From: an uncultured Collinsella sp.
Lineage (GTDB): Bacteria; Actinomycetota; Coriobacteriia; Coriobacteriales; Coriobacteriaceae
Assembly: GCA_900541885.1 (NCBI GenBank)
Contig: UQKW01000015.1
Coordinates: 1-51,840 of the forward strand
Direction of reading: 5' to 3'
Length of the DNA: 51,840 bases
The notes beneath the pieces were generated by a model, which saw nothing but the letters and a program-made list of their open reading frames with translations, was not told the DNA's origin and did no database searches. Shown one piece after another: positions 1-8,447 of the stretch; within the stretch, counting starts at the first letter, position 1; each line of letters opens with the position of its first letter. A program made the translations under genes and the position numbers.

Positions 1-4
1 TTCG

Positions 5-1315
5 TTAAACGGGCGCTAGGGCGTCACCCTTACACCAACATTTTCGACGCGATCGAACCTTATCGATAAAGCAGTCCCAAGCACGCTCGTCCACACGCAC
101 GGCGGCCTCGCAATACTGGCTGAGCTTTTTGAGTCCATACCAAAACGCATTCACATGACGCGCGGGATCCTCATCCAGCACTCCATCATAACGGCGTCCG
201 TTAAACTCACGCATGCGTACCACGGCAACCTCGAGCGAGTCGCCTCCCTCGGCCGAAGCCTCATCCACAAGCTCGGGAATCGGAACCTCACGCCGAACAG
301 TATGCCTGGTTGCACCATCGTACTCGCCCACCAGCACGTCCTCATCAAGCCGAGAATCATAGTCCAAATAGCTGGTGCCACAACAAATGCCGTGCGGGGA
401 GCCCGTGCCAAACGCACAGAACAACCCGCCGTCGGCAACAACGCGACGGTAGGTCTCAAACGCCTTCTTAACCTGAACGAACAGCTCGGAAAGCAAACCG
501 GCATCGCACGCCGTCTCGCACGCAACGCAAGCAGGCTCCGGCAGCCCCGAAAGCTCAACCGTGCTCCCCGCAACGCGGGCAGCGCGCTGGGCCCGATACG
601 CCTGCGCCGCCAAGCGCGCTCGCTGCGCAGCGCCGCGCACGTTCGTAAGTTCACGCTCCAACGCCACGTCACCAGCCACATCGCCAGCCAAATCGCCCGT
701 AAGCCCGTCAGCGTCCTGCGACCCTGTCGCACTCAGCTCGGACTCAAACGTCGCCGTGATCATACCCGCAAGGTCCGTTGCGTCGGCGGCACAACGCAAC
801 TGCCCTAGCTGCGTGCACAGCAGATCGGCATCTAGGGGCACGGCATCCACAATGCGCACGTCACTCAGACGCGCCACGTCCAGCAGCACCATAGCCCCCG
901 CAGCATCGTACGCCGCACGAACCCTGTCCGCCGTATTGGCGCGCAGCTTTACCTCGATAAACGCAAGCGTCTGCTCCAAACGGGCCAGCAGCTCGGCCTT
1001 GTCCTCCATGCGCAAAAAGGCAGCATAGCGACACTCCATCCGCAGCGGACCAACAATGCCCGCCTGTTTGCGAGCGCGCGCAAGGGCCGCACCCTCAACA
1101 CGGCGCACGTACGTATCAACAGCCCGCACGGCAGACTCGCGCGCAGCGTGCTCGGCGGCCTCGACGCCCCTAAGCACGCCCAGCAGCTCGCGGGAGCGCG
1201 CCTTGCGCACCAACTCCCCGCGATCGTACTGCTCAAGCGCCGTCTGGCGCTTGGCTACCGATTCAAAGCCAAACAGCTCGTCGAGCAACTCACCAACCGA
1301 ACGTTCGTCCGCCAT
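5..1315 (-). CDS. Unknown protein, last gene seen of the BREX operon
   Basis: I do not recognise this 436-aa protein. The N-terminal two thirds are Ala/Arg/Glu-rich and look mostly helical, with a short acidic repeat (GDLAGDVAGDVALE) near residue 207. The C-terminal half is cysteine-rich: CVACETAC, GICCG and a terminal CWCKG, which could bind a metal. There is no signal peptide or membrane segment. It starts at ATG 1315 with GGGAGG about 12 bases upstream, 74 bases after the brxL stop and on the same strand, so it is probably co-transcribed with BREX. Its composition matches the operon, which argues against very recent arrival. Function unknown; an accessory BREX gene is an inference from position only. 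The stop codon is at bases 5-7, so the gene is complete. Confidence 0.6.
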   Translation of the reverse strand: MADERSVGELLDELFGFESVAKRQTALEQYDRGELVRKARSRELLGVLRGVEAAEHAARESAVRAVDTYVRRVEGAALARARKQAGIVGPLRMECRYAAFLRMEDKAELLARLEQTLAFIEVKLRANTADRVRAAYDAAGAMVLLDVARLSDVRIVDAVPLDADLLCTQLGQLRCAADATDLAGMITATFESELSATGSQDADGLTGDLAGDVAGDVALERELTNVRGAAQRARLAAQAYRAQRAARVAGSTVELSGLPEPACVACETACDAGLLSELFVQVKKAFETYRRVVADGGLFCAFGTGSPHGICCGTSYLDYDSRLDEDVLVGEYDGATRHTVRREVPIPELVDEASAEGGDSLEVAVVRMREFNGRRYDGVLDEDPARHVNAFWYGLKKLSQYCEAAVRVDERAWDCFIDKVRSRRKCWCKGDALAPV

Positions 1316-1389
1316 GGCAGGGCCTCCCTACTCGAACACGCCAACACGCCCGCGGGTCTACGCGCACGCAAGCCCGCTCGCCCGTACCC

Positions 1390-3735
1390 CTACAGATCCA
1401 GAGCCTTTTTCGCGGCGTCGACCGGGTCGCCATCCATGTAGAACACCGGGCTCAACCCCGAGATAATCTCGGACGAAACACTCTGTAGGCCCGCGATGGC
1501 ACTCAGCGGCAAAATCACACGTTTGGCACCGGCGTTTTTGGCCACGCGCATAATGTCCTCGAGCCCGCGGATCTCGTCCATAGAGCCCGACATGCGCAAG
1601 ATGCCCGGAATCGCCAGCGCGGGCATCACCGGGCGGTTGCACGCCGCGGAGCAGAGGCCCACAAACTCGGCGAGCGAAACTTCCTCGGACAAGCCCTTGC
1701 TCTGCAGGTCGTTATAGAACAGCAGGTAATCCTTGGAGCCAATGTGCATGCCCGGCGCCACGCGGTTCGCCAGGTTCACAAAGTTGTCGAACGCGGCTTC
1801 CAGCGTATCGCGCACCGGCTTGTTAAAGGCCACGCCCTCGTGCTTAAACTTGCACTCGCCGGCAACGGCCTTGTTCTCCAACTTGTACACGGCAACCTCG
1901 CCGCCCTGTGATCTGCCCACGCCAAACACGTGGCCGGACAGCAGCGGCCCATCGGGAATCAGCGTGTCCTCGGACTGCTCGGGCACGCGCACCACGTGAA
2001 CGTCCTGCGGGTTGTCGGCATCCATATAGCCCAGGTTAACGTCGATAAACTCGACGCCCGCCATAATCTTGAGCTGCTCCTTTACGCGGCGACGGCCCTC
2101 GATGGCATAGTCCAACAGCCAGCGCACGTCGTCCTTGTCCATGGCCTCATCGGGGAACAGCAGCTTGGCAAGGCCGCTAAAGGTCTTGCGCACGGCGATC
2201 TCGTCGCGCTTGTTAAAGTCGCTGTTAAAGCGGAAATACCGGTCGATATGGTGCGTAAAGTCCTTGCGGCGCATCTCCTTGCAAAACTCCGACAGGCAGT
2301 CGGTGATCAGGCCATAATGCCCGGTCAGCAGGCTCGAGCGCATCTTGGGAATCTCCCAGCCCGGCAGGTAATAGTGGATACGGTCGAAGAAGGCCGAATC
2401 GTTGTTAAACTCCGGCGGGAACGGATCAAACAGGTGTGTGGTCTTAAGGACGTTTTGCACGGTGTCGTTGATGTTGCCCTCAAAGACCATGGAGGCATCG
2501 GCGTTGATCTGGTCGCGGCCGCGCGCATAGCTGCCGCTCGCCATGTAGTCCTTCATGATCTGTACAGCGTTGGTGTCCTTAAAGCGCATGCCGGCGACCT
2601 CGTCGAACGTCACGCAGTCCCAGTGACCTACCAAGCCCACGCGGTCGGCGCGCATGGAGTTCATACGGCCGAACAGGTTGGCCGTGGTGGTCTGGCCGCC
2701 CGAAAGCAAAATGGCGTAGGGCGAGACCTCTTTGTAGATGTGGCTCTTACCGGTACCGCGGGGACCCAGCTCGCACAGGTTGTAGTTGCGCTCGATGAGC
2801 GGCACCATACGCTCGATAAAGTGCATGCGCTCTTTCTCGGAAAGCTCGCTGGGTTCGTAGCCAGCGGAGCGCAGCAGCATGTTGAGCCACTCGTCGCGCG
2901 AGAAATACTGGCGCTCTTCGACCATGGCATCCAGGTCCAGGTTGGGCATCTGGATGGGCGTGAGCGACGCCACGCTAAACGGAGAGTCCTCGGGCCCGCG
3001 CTTTTTGCGCTTGGCCTTGGAGCGGCGCGGAGCATCGTCGCCAAAGACCTCCATGCCAAACTCGTCTTCCTCATCCAAGGGGTGACGATACTCGATGCTC
3101 ATAATGCACCAAATGCCACCCTGCAGAATCTTGGAATAGCCGCGCACGTACTCGGCCGGCATCACAAAAGGCTCGATGGTCAGATTGGCAAACGACGCCA
3201 CATAGATGTCTTTGTACTCGTCGAGCTTGGCCGTCACCTTGTCGATGATGGTAAAACGACCCAGCTCGCGGATCTTGGACTTAATGCGCTCGGACTCGTC
3301 GGGACGCACGTAGTTATCGGTGAGGATCTTGCGGATGCGCTCCAGACCCTCTGCCACAGCATCCTCGTCGTCAGTTGAGCAGTACATGCCCAACAGGTAC
3401 TCCAGCACAAAAGTGGGCACGTTGGCGCCACGCTTCATAAGGGCCGTGAGGTCCTTGCGCACGATCTTGCCGCCAAAGTGCTCGAGCAGCTTGCCGTCCA
3501 GTCCATCCATGTCGTAACCGTCGTCCTCGGGAGCCTCAGCCACGGCTTGGGCATAGCCATCGGTCGAGGATTCGTCCTCGACGGGCACCGCAACCTCAAC
3601 AGGCGCAGTAGTCTCCACCGGCTCCAGAGCGGACATGGCAGTCACGGCCTCCTCTGCAGACACCGCAGCCCGTACCGGCACATCCGCATCAATCGAGGGA
3701 ACTTCCCACAGATCGTCGTCATGGTTATCAAACAT
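1390..3735 (-). CDS. brxL: BREX type 1 protein BrxL, Lon-like AAA+ protease/ATPase
   Basis: This 781-aa protein is the BrxL component of BREX type 1, an AAA+ ATPase joined to a Lon-type C-terminal domain and needed for phage exclusion in characterised systems. The sequence shows a Walker A motif (GPRGTGKSH) near residue 323, a Walker-B-like VTFDEVAG further on, and a Lon-like C-terminus from about residue 590 (VGRSQGGEVAVYKLE, then a segment ending AIPGILRMSGSM). The acidic N-terminal 60 residues look disordered. I chose ATG 3735 rather than GTG 3744 because AGGAG lies 8 bases upstream of the ATG. It follows pglZ after 11 bases, so translation is probably coupled. Length fits the family. Confidence 0.92.
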   Translation of the reverse strand: MFDNHDDDLWEVPSIDADVPVRAAVSAEEAVTAMSALEPVETTAPVEVAVPVEDESSTDGYAQAVAEAPEDDGYDMDGLDGKLLEHFGGKIVRKDLTALMKRGANVPTFVLEYLLGMYCSTDDEDAVAEGLERIRKILTDNYVRPDESERIKSKIRELGRFTIIDKVTAKLDEYKDIYVASFANLTIEPFVMPAEYVRGYSKILQGGIWCIMSIEYRHPLDEEDEFGMEVFGDDAPRRSKAKRKKRGPEDSPFSVASLTPIQMPNLDLDAMVEERQYFSRDEWLNMLLRSAGYEPSELSEKERMHFIERMVPLIERNYNLCELGPRGTGKSHIYKEVSPYAILLSGGQTTTANLFGRMNSMRADRVGLVGHWDCVTFDEVAGMRFKDTNAVQIMKDYMASGSYARGRDQINADASMVFEGNINDTVQNVLKTTHLFDPFPPEFNNDSAFFDRIHYYLPGWEIPKMRSSLLTGHYGLITDCLSEFCKEMRRKDFTHHIDRYFRFNSDFNKRDEIAVRKTFSGLAKLLFPDEAMDKDDVRWLLDYAIEGRRRVKEQLKIMAGVEFIDVNLGYMDADNPQDVHVVRVPEQSEDTLIPDGPLLSGHVFGVGRSQGGEVAVYKLENKAVAGECKFKHEGVAFNKPVRDTLEAAFDNFVNLANRVAPGMHIGSKDYLLFYNDLQSKGLSEEVSLAEFVGLCSAACNRPVMPALAIPGILRMSGSMDEIRGLEDIMRVAKNAGAKRVILPLSAIAGLQSVSSEIISGLSPVFYMDGDPVDAAKKALDL

Positions 3736-3746
3736 AGGGCACACTC

Positions 3747-6455
3747 CTAAAAACCAAAGTCAGCAACAGGGGCAAACGAAACAGCGATGGTGTACGTCTC
3801 GCGCCAAACGATCTTGCCCGTCTCGCGCTCGCGGCAGACCAGATAGTACGGACCCTTTGCCGAGAATCCATCCGCCGCACGCAGCGCAAACTTGGCATGC
3901 ACTACGCGCTCTTGCGAATTAACGGAAGTCTTGTTGGCATGCGCCTTGACCGTATCGCTCACCTCGTTGCCGCTTGCGTCGGTAAACACCAGCTCATACT
4001 CGCACGGCAAGACCTTGCCTTGGGCGGGTTCTTCCTGGATCAAGTTGACCGAGAAGAGCGAGTTGGTCACTCGGCGTCCCTCGCTTAGCACGCGCAGCGT
4101 CGCCACGCGCGTATCGACAAAGTCCTTGGAACCCGAGCGCGCACGCCAAAATCCGATAACGGGCACGCAAAGCTCCTGCAGGCTCATGCCGCCGTGGACG
4201 TAGTTGTTAGTGCCGCCGGGACGCTTGAAGTGCACGTTCTCGCGCGGGGCAAACCCCTCAAAACCGGCACCTAAACGTCCCATGCCAACATTAACAAACA
4301 CCTCGCATGCCTCTTCCGAAAGCTTGGCCACGGCCTCGTTGGGCACCACCAGATGACGCTTGCCGTGCATGACAGGAGCGTCAAGGAAGGGTAGGTCTGG
4401 CTTGCCGAGCATCTGGCACTCGTTGAGCTCACGACACGTGTAGATGAAGCCGTGATCCGCCGTTATAACAACACGCGCGCCCGGGGCGTCGGTGCACACG
4501 CGGCGCGCCAACGCGGCAAGTTCCTCCACGGTGTCCGCGCAGGCATCGAAAACGTCATCCTGCGTAGCTGCCTTCTCGCCCGTGGCGTCGATCTTGTTGT
4601 GGTAGAGATAAACGAGCCTGGAGTCTTTGAGCAGCGCTTTGCGCTCGGTTCCCGCCATGTTGAGGTATGCGCTCGAGCGCAAAGCGCGGGCCGTGGGCTC
4701 AACGTGGGTAAGTACGGCCTCGCGCTGCGGAGTCGTCGCAGTGGGCATGCCGTCAGCCAACACAAACGCGCCATCCTCTGCAAGCTCAAGCACCTGGTGC
4801 GGCAGCAGCGCAGGCATGCCCACCTCGGTAATGGAGGGAAAGACCGCCTGCATGCTAGAAACCTTGACGTTGCCGCCGCGTTCGCGCTCGAGCAGCGCCG
4901 CAACGTCGCGGGCAACCTCATAGCGCAGCGCATCGCTCACGATAACGACCGTTGTTTTGGCAGAACCCACAAAGGCGGGCAGCACATGCCAGTAAAACTC
5001 ATCCTGCCGTGCGGGACCATCGATGTAGCCGCAATCGGCCCACTCCCCTTGCGCAGCAGCCGCCCAGCAGGCATTGGCATCCGCCAAGAACCAGTTGCTG
5101 TAGAGATTCTCCGCCCAGTCCGCCACGGCGCGGGCAGGTTCCTCGAGCGCATCGCACTCGACGGAGCGTGCCCGCAGATACGCGGTGCACATATGGCGAT
5201 AGGCAGCGTCCATGGCATACCAATCGGACGAATAGGCATCCCACACCTGCTGGGACTGCGCCAGATGGAACCCGCCCGCGTGCGTCTGCCTAAACGCGCA
5301 CATATCGGCCACAGCGACAAGCAGGTCAAAGTAGCTCTCGACACGACGGTACCAGCTTAGGTCGCAGCGACGCGCCACAAAGGCACGCGCATCCTCAACA
5401 CGGTCTGCACCTTGCGCAAACGAGCAGAACAGCTGCGAGAGCACAGCCTCATTGACGCACGGAAACACATCAAGCGAGGTCAGCACATCGATCGGCAAGG
5501 TCTCGAACCGTGCAAAGAGTCCGCGGGCGTCCTCAACCAAACGGCAAATCTCAAATAGGTCCTCGCTCGATGCCTGGGTATCGGCGGTCTGGTCCCACGT
5601 ACGCACCGCCTCAAGGCAATAGGGCCCGTAGGCGGGAGCCACATGGCTCTCAAGCCCCTTGAGCGCTCCCTCGGGAAGCGCGGTGGATGCCGCCGTAAGG
5701 AGCACATGGGATGCAAGCATAAGCAATGAGTCACGCTCGTAAAGCGGCCCATCAAACCCATAGCAACGCACGATGAAGGCAGAGAGTACATCATGCACGC
5801 AGTACTTGTCCACCAACTCGGCCAGCGCCTCGGGACCCTCGTGCAGCAGCATGGTCATACAGCCACGCAGCACAAACGCGGGGCGCGCGTCACCAAGCTC
5901 TTTACCGCCAAAAATCACCGTAAGGATGCCGAGTTCGATATCGGATGCGCTCGAGGCATGCGGAACACACGCGGCAAACTTAGCGCAGCGGGTCTTGGCA
6001 TCAAAGAACGTCTTGTGCTCGCGCAGGCTCTCGCGCACGGCGTCGATATTCTCGATGCCTAGCTGATCGGCCAAAAGCGAAAGATAGTCAGCCTGGAACT
6101 GATCGGCATACAGCTCAACATCGGCAAGCCAATCACCCTCAAGCCTGCCGCGCGGGCAACGGCGATACAGCAAGATATCGCTCACAAGGTCATCGCGGTT
6201 GACGAGCTTCTTGACGGCAAACATGCGGCCCTCGCAGGCTTCAACAAACCGCACTGGGCGCTCAAAGTCACCGTGAGCGGGCATAACGCTGTCATCAGCC
6301 CCCGCACCGTCGAAGCCCTCGGCGGCCAAACGTTCAAACTCAGGAGCAAACTCGCCGTCCGCATCGTGCCAAACCACCACACGGCGGGGCATGCATGCGA
6401 GCAACGGTTGCAAAAACCGCAACTTGAGCTGTTCTTCTACATCGATCTTGGGCAT
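3747..6455 (-). CDS. pglZ: BREX type 1 alkaline-phosphatase-like protein PglZ
   Basis: PglZ (902 aa) is the core protein of BREX and Pgl systems and carries a metal-dependent alkaline-phosphatase-superfamily domain. That domain starts near residue 498 (TTVVIVSDALRYEVARD, with the metal-binding Asp) and includes VVITADHGFIYT near residue 660, the Asp-His pair typical of the superfamily. The N-terminal half is the usual helical PglZ region. ATG 6455 is preceded by AAGGA. It sits 23 bases after the separate C-terminal PglX piece and 11 bases before brxL, as in type 1 loci. No frameshift was seen, so this core component appears intact. Confidence 0.93.
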   Translation of the reverse strand: MPKIDVEEQLKLRFLQPLLACMPRRVVVWHDADGEFAPEFERLAAEGFDGAGADDSVMPAHGDFERPVRFVEACEGRMFAVKKLVNRDDLVSDILLYRRCPRGRLEGDWLADVELYADQFQADYLSLLADQLGIENIDAVRESLREHKTFFDAKTRCAKFAACVPHASSASDIELGILTVIFGGKELGDARPAFVLRGCMTMLLHEGPEALAELVDKYCVHDVLSAFIVRCYGFDGPLYERDSLLMLASHVLLTAASTALPEGALKGLESHVAPAYGPYCLEAVRTWDQTADTQASSEDLFEICRLVEDARGLFARFETLPIDVLTSLDVFPCVNEAVLSQLFCSFAQGADRVEDARAFVARRCDLSWYRRVESYFDLLVAVADMCAFRQTHAGGFHLAQSQQVWDAYSSDWYAMDAAYRHMCTAYLRARSVECDALEEPARAVADWAENLYSNWFLADANACWAAAAQGEWADCGYIDGPARQDEFYWHVLPAFVGSAKTTVVIVSDALRYEVARDVAALLERERGGNVKVSSMQAVFPSITEVGMPALLPHQVLELAEDGAFVLADGMPTATTPQREAVLTHVEPTARALRSSAYLNMAGTERKALLKDSRLVYLYHNKIDATGEKAATQDDVFDACADTVEELAALARRVCTDAPGARVVITADHGFIYTCRELNECQMLGKPDLPFLDAPVMHGKRHLVVPNEAVAKLSEEACEVFVNVGMGRLGAGFEGFAPRENVHFKRPGGTNNYVHGGMSLQELCVPVIGFWRARSGSKDFVDTRVATLRVLSEGRRVTNSLFSVNLIQEEPAQGKVLPCEYELVFTDASGNEVSDTVKAHANKTSVNSQERVVHAKFALRAADGFSAKGPYYLVCRERETGKIVWRETYTIAVSFAPVADFGF

Positions 6456-6478
6456 GAATATCCTTACCGTATCTGCAG

Positions 6479-7447
6479 TTACTTAATCTTTGCTAGCACA
6501 TCCTGAAACTTGGCGTAGTTGACCTTGACGCCGTCATCCAGGTCGATCTTAATCATCTGGTCTGCCAAGTGGTGCAGCTTCTCCTCGTAGCCAATGGTCT
6601 CTTTGAGCTGGTCGTTGAGCTTTTTGACGCGCTTGTCCAAGCGCACGCGCTCGCCGCGCTCGGCACCAGCAAGGGCATCGTTGGCATAGCCGATCTGGGC
6701 ACGGTAGCGCTCCTGCTGCTCATGCACATAGTCGGTGCGGATGCGAGCCAATAGGTCAGGCTGGTAGCGATGCATGTAAACAAGACACTTGAAACCGTTC
6801 TTCTTACCGCTGTCGAACAGCCAGTAGATGGGGCGCTTCTTATACGTCTGGCAGTGGTCCTTAAAGAAGTCCTTCAAAAAGTAGCCGCGAATCACCTCGC
6901 GCGAGGCTCCCCTGCCGCCAAGGGCCTCGGCAATAAACGCGAGGTTCTGCTCGAGGGTCTCCTCGCCATACACCGTGCGCACAAAGTCGATAAAGTAGCG
7001 CACGATGTCGTCGTCAAAGTACTCGTCGTCGGTGATGGGCAGCACGTTATCGGCATCGGGCATAAAGGTCACATGCGCGGGGTCGGGCATCTTGGCCAGA
7101 TAGTCGGTAACAGTGGCGCCTTGGTCTGCCAGCACCAGGCCATCGACATCGAGCGAATAGCGGCCAAACATGCAGCCCACGGCATAGCTTATGAGCGAGG
7201 TAATCTCGTCGCGCTTGGTGCGCACGTACTTGTTGCCCTTGTAGCTCTCCGGAATCTCTTCTGCCGTATCGAAGATGCGCGCCACCGAGACGTACTTGTC
7301 CTCGACCTCGATGGGCACCTCGCCCTCCATGTTGTAGATCTTGGCAAAGATCCGGTTGAGCTCCTCCTCGTTGGCGCGAAGCTGCTCAAAGCGAGCGTTG
7401 ACCTCGGCCTTGCGAGCCTCGTATTTTTCTTGAAGTAAAGTGGCCAT
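6479..7447 (-). CDS. pglX: C-terminal part of PglX, encoded as a separate gene
   Basis: This 322-aa protein matches what is normally the C-terminal third of a single ~1,150-1,200-aa PglX. Recognisable segments are NARFEQLRANEEELNRIFAKIY near the start, SYAVGCMFGRYSLD, RPIYWLFDSGK and a coiled-coil-like tail ending in LDDGVKVNYAKFQ. It has no methyltransferase motifs. ATG 7447 has GAGAGG about 10 bases upstream; an in-frame ATG at 7465 is possible. The frame is closed upstream by a stop, so it cannot simply be a read-through of the first part. Together with the 838-aa part at 8448..10964 it adds up to 1,160 aa, the normal PglX length. Whether the two halves assemble is not known from sequence. 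Confidence 0.85.
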   Translation of the reverse strand: MATLLQEKYEARKAEVNARFEQLRANEEELNRIFAKIYNMEGEVPIEVEDKYVSVARIFDTAEEIPESYKGNKYVRTKRDEITSLISYAVGCMFGRYSLDVDGLVLADQGATVTDYLAKMPDPAHVTFMPDADNVLPITDDEYFDDDIVRYFIDFVRTVYGEETLEQNLAFIAEALGGRGASREVIRGYFLKDFFKDHCQTYKKRPIYWLFDSGKKNGFKCLVYMHRYQPDLLARIRTDYVHEQQERYRAQIGYANDALAGAERGERVRLDKRVKKLNDQLKETIGYEEKLHHLADQMIKIDLDDGVKVNYAKFQDVLAKIK

Positions 7448-7592
7448 ATTTGACCGCCCTCTCATTTAAAAACGCCGACTAATTTCATTTAAAAGGTCAC
7501 TTTCGAGAGACAGCGAGTCTCTTTGCAATAAAAAACGTTAGAAGCTCATTCGACACGCCGTTCTTTGCAATCAAAGATGAAGCATCTCTTAC

Positions 7593-8438
7593 TCACGGAT
7601 TTGCGTCACCAGTAAGTTCCCATTTTCGATTAGAACGTGAATAAGCAATAAGCCCTTGGGCCTTCAGCTCGCCAAGCAATTTATCTAAATTACGCTTAGA
7701 TAGCTCACAGTCCTTCCCGAGATCATCTTTATTTGAGTAGGACCCACTCGAGATTCGAGACAAAACCAATTGACGCTTGTTTTCCCACTCCCGTTCTGAG
7801 GTCTCTTTCTTGCGGGCAATTTCTTCCGCCTCATATATAGCCTCGGACTTAACCACAGCAATCCAATCAATGAGAGTGCTGCATTTAAGAAATAAACGAG
7901 AACTCACCTCAAATGAATCCGCTCCAATGAGATCTTTTCCTGGCATACCGTTTTCAAAAGCAATGAAATCCACACCGTTCTTTTCGACCAATTGAAAGCG
8001 ACAATGTGCCAACGAATTTCTAATAATCCGAAATAAATCAAGCACAAAATTGCTGTTGATGAGCGCCACAACGCGATTTGAGGTACAAGTTGAAGCAAAA
8101 TTGCCAGGCATATCAGCATCAACAAACCTATTTTTCATCTCTTCTTTTCGTGTGGCCGTAAATAGCGTCGACCCATCGCAGAGATTGGCCACTTCCAATA
8201 ATCTTCGGTGAAGGTACCCGGATTTAGGAGGAACACTATCGGCCCATCCATAATCGAGAAGCGATATCCCTCTGCTACTCACACCTTTACAAGGAGATTC
8301 AACCAGAAAAAACTGAATAATAGAACCCATGACATCGTTATGGTCATTAACCTTAACAGCCTTTATCCAGCTTGGCTTAGGTTCGACATATTCAATTTTT
8401 GTCTTATCGACAGGCTTGCGCCTCTTCTTTTCAGCCAT
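7593..8438 (-). CDS. HEPN-motif and winged-helix protein inserted between the PglX halves
   Basis: The 281-aa product has RNSLAH at residues 140-145, fitting the R-x4-6-H motif of HEPN ribonucleases, in a helical context (LFRIIRNSLAHCRF) followed by a hydrophobic strand-rich stretch. The last ~55 residues look like a winged helix (KDDLGKDCELSKRNLDKLLGELKAQGLI). The N-terminus is Lys/Arg-rich. Start ATG 8438 has AGGTGA five bases upstream, overlapping the stop of the first PglX part; GTG 8447 is an alternative. The gene is clearly AT-richer than its neighbours (for example 21 G+C of 60 at 8281-8340). It is not a standard BREX component. A toxin, RNase or phage sensor nested in BREX is inference; the fold call rests on one short motif. 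Confidence 0.6.
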   Translation of the reverse strand: MAEKKRRKPVDKTKIEYVEPKPSWIKAVKVNDHNDVMGSIIQFFLVESPCKGVSSRGISLLDYGWADSVPPKSGYLHRRLLEVANLCDGSTLFTATRKEEMKNRFVDADMPGNFASTCTSNRVVALINSNFVLDLFRIIRNSLAHCRFQLVEKNGVDFIAFENGMPGKDLIGADSFEVSSRLFLKCSTLIDWIAVVKSEAIYEAEEIARKKETSEREWENKRQLVLSRISSGSYSNKDDLGKDCELSKRNLDKLLGELKAQGLIAYSRSNRKWELTGDANP

Positions 8439-8447
8439 GGCGATCAC

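Noticed and set aside
1930..3378. 482-aa open frame on the plus strand
   Set aside because: Opposite to brxL, which has clear AAA+ motifs; composition is that of a reverse-strand shadow.
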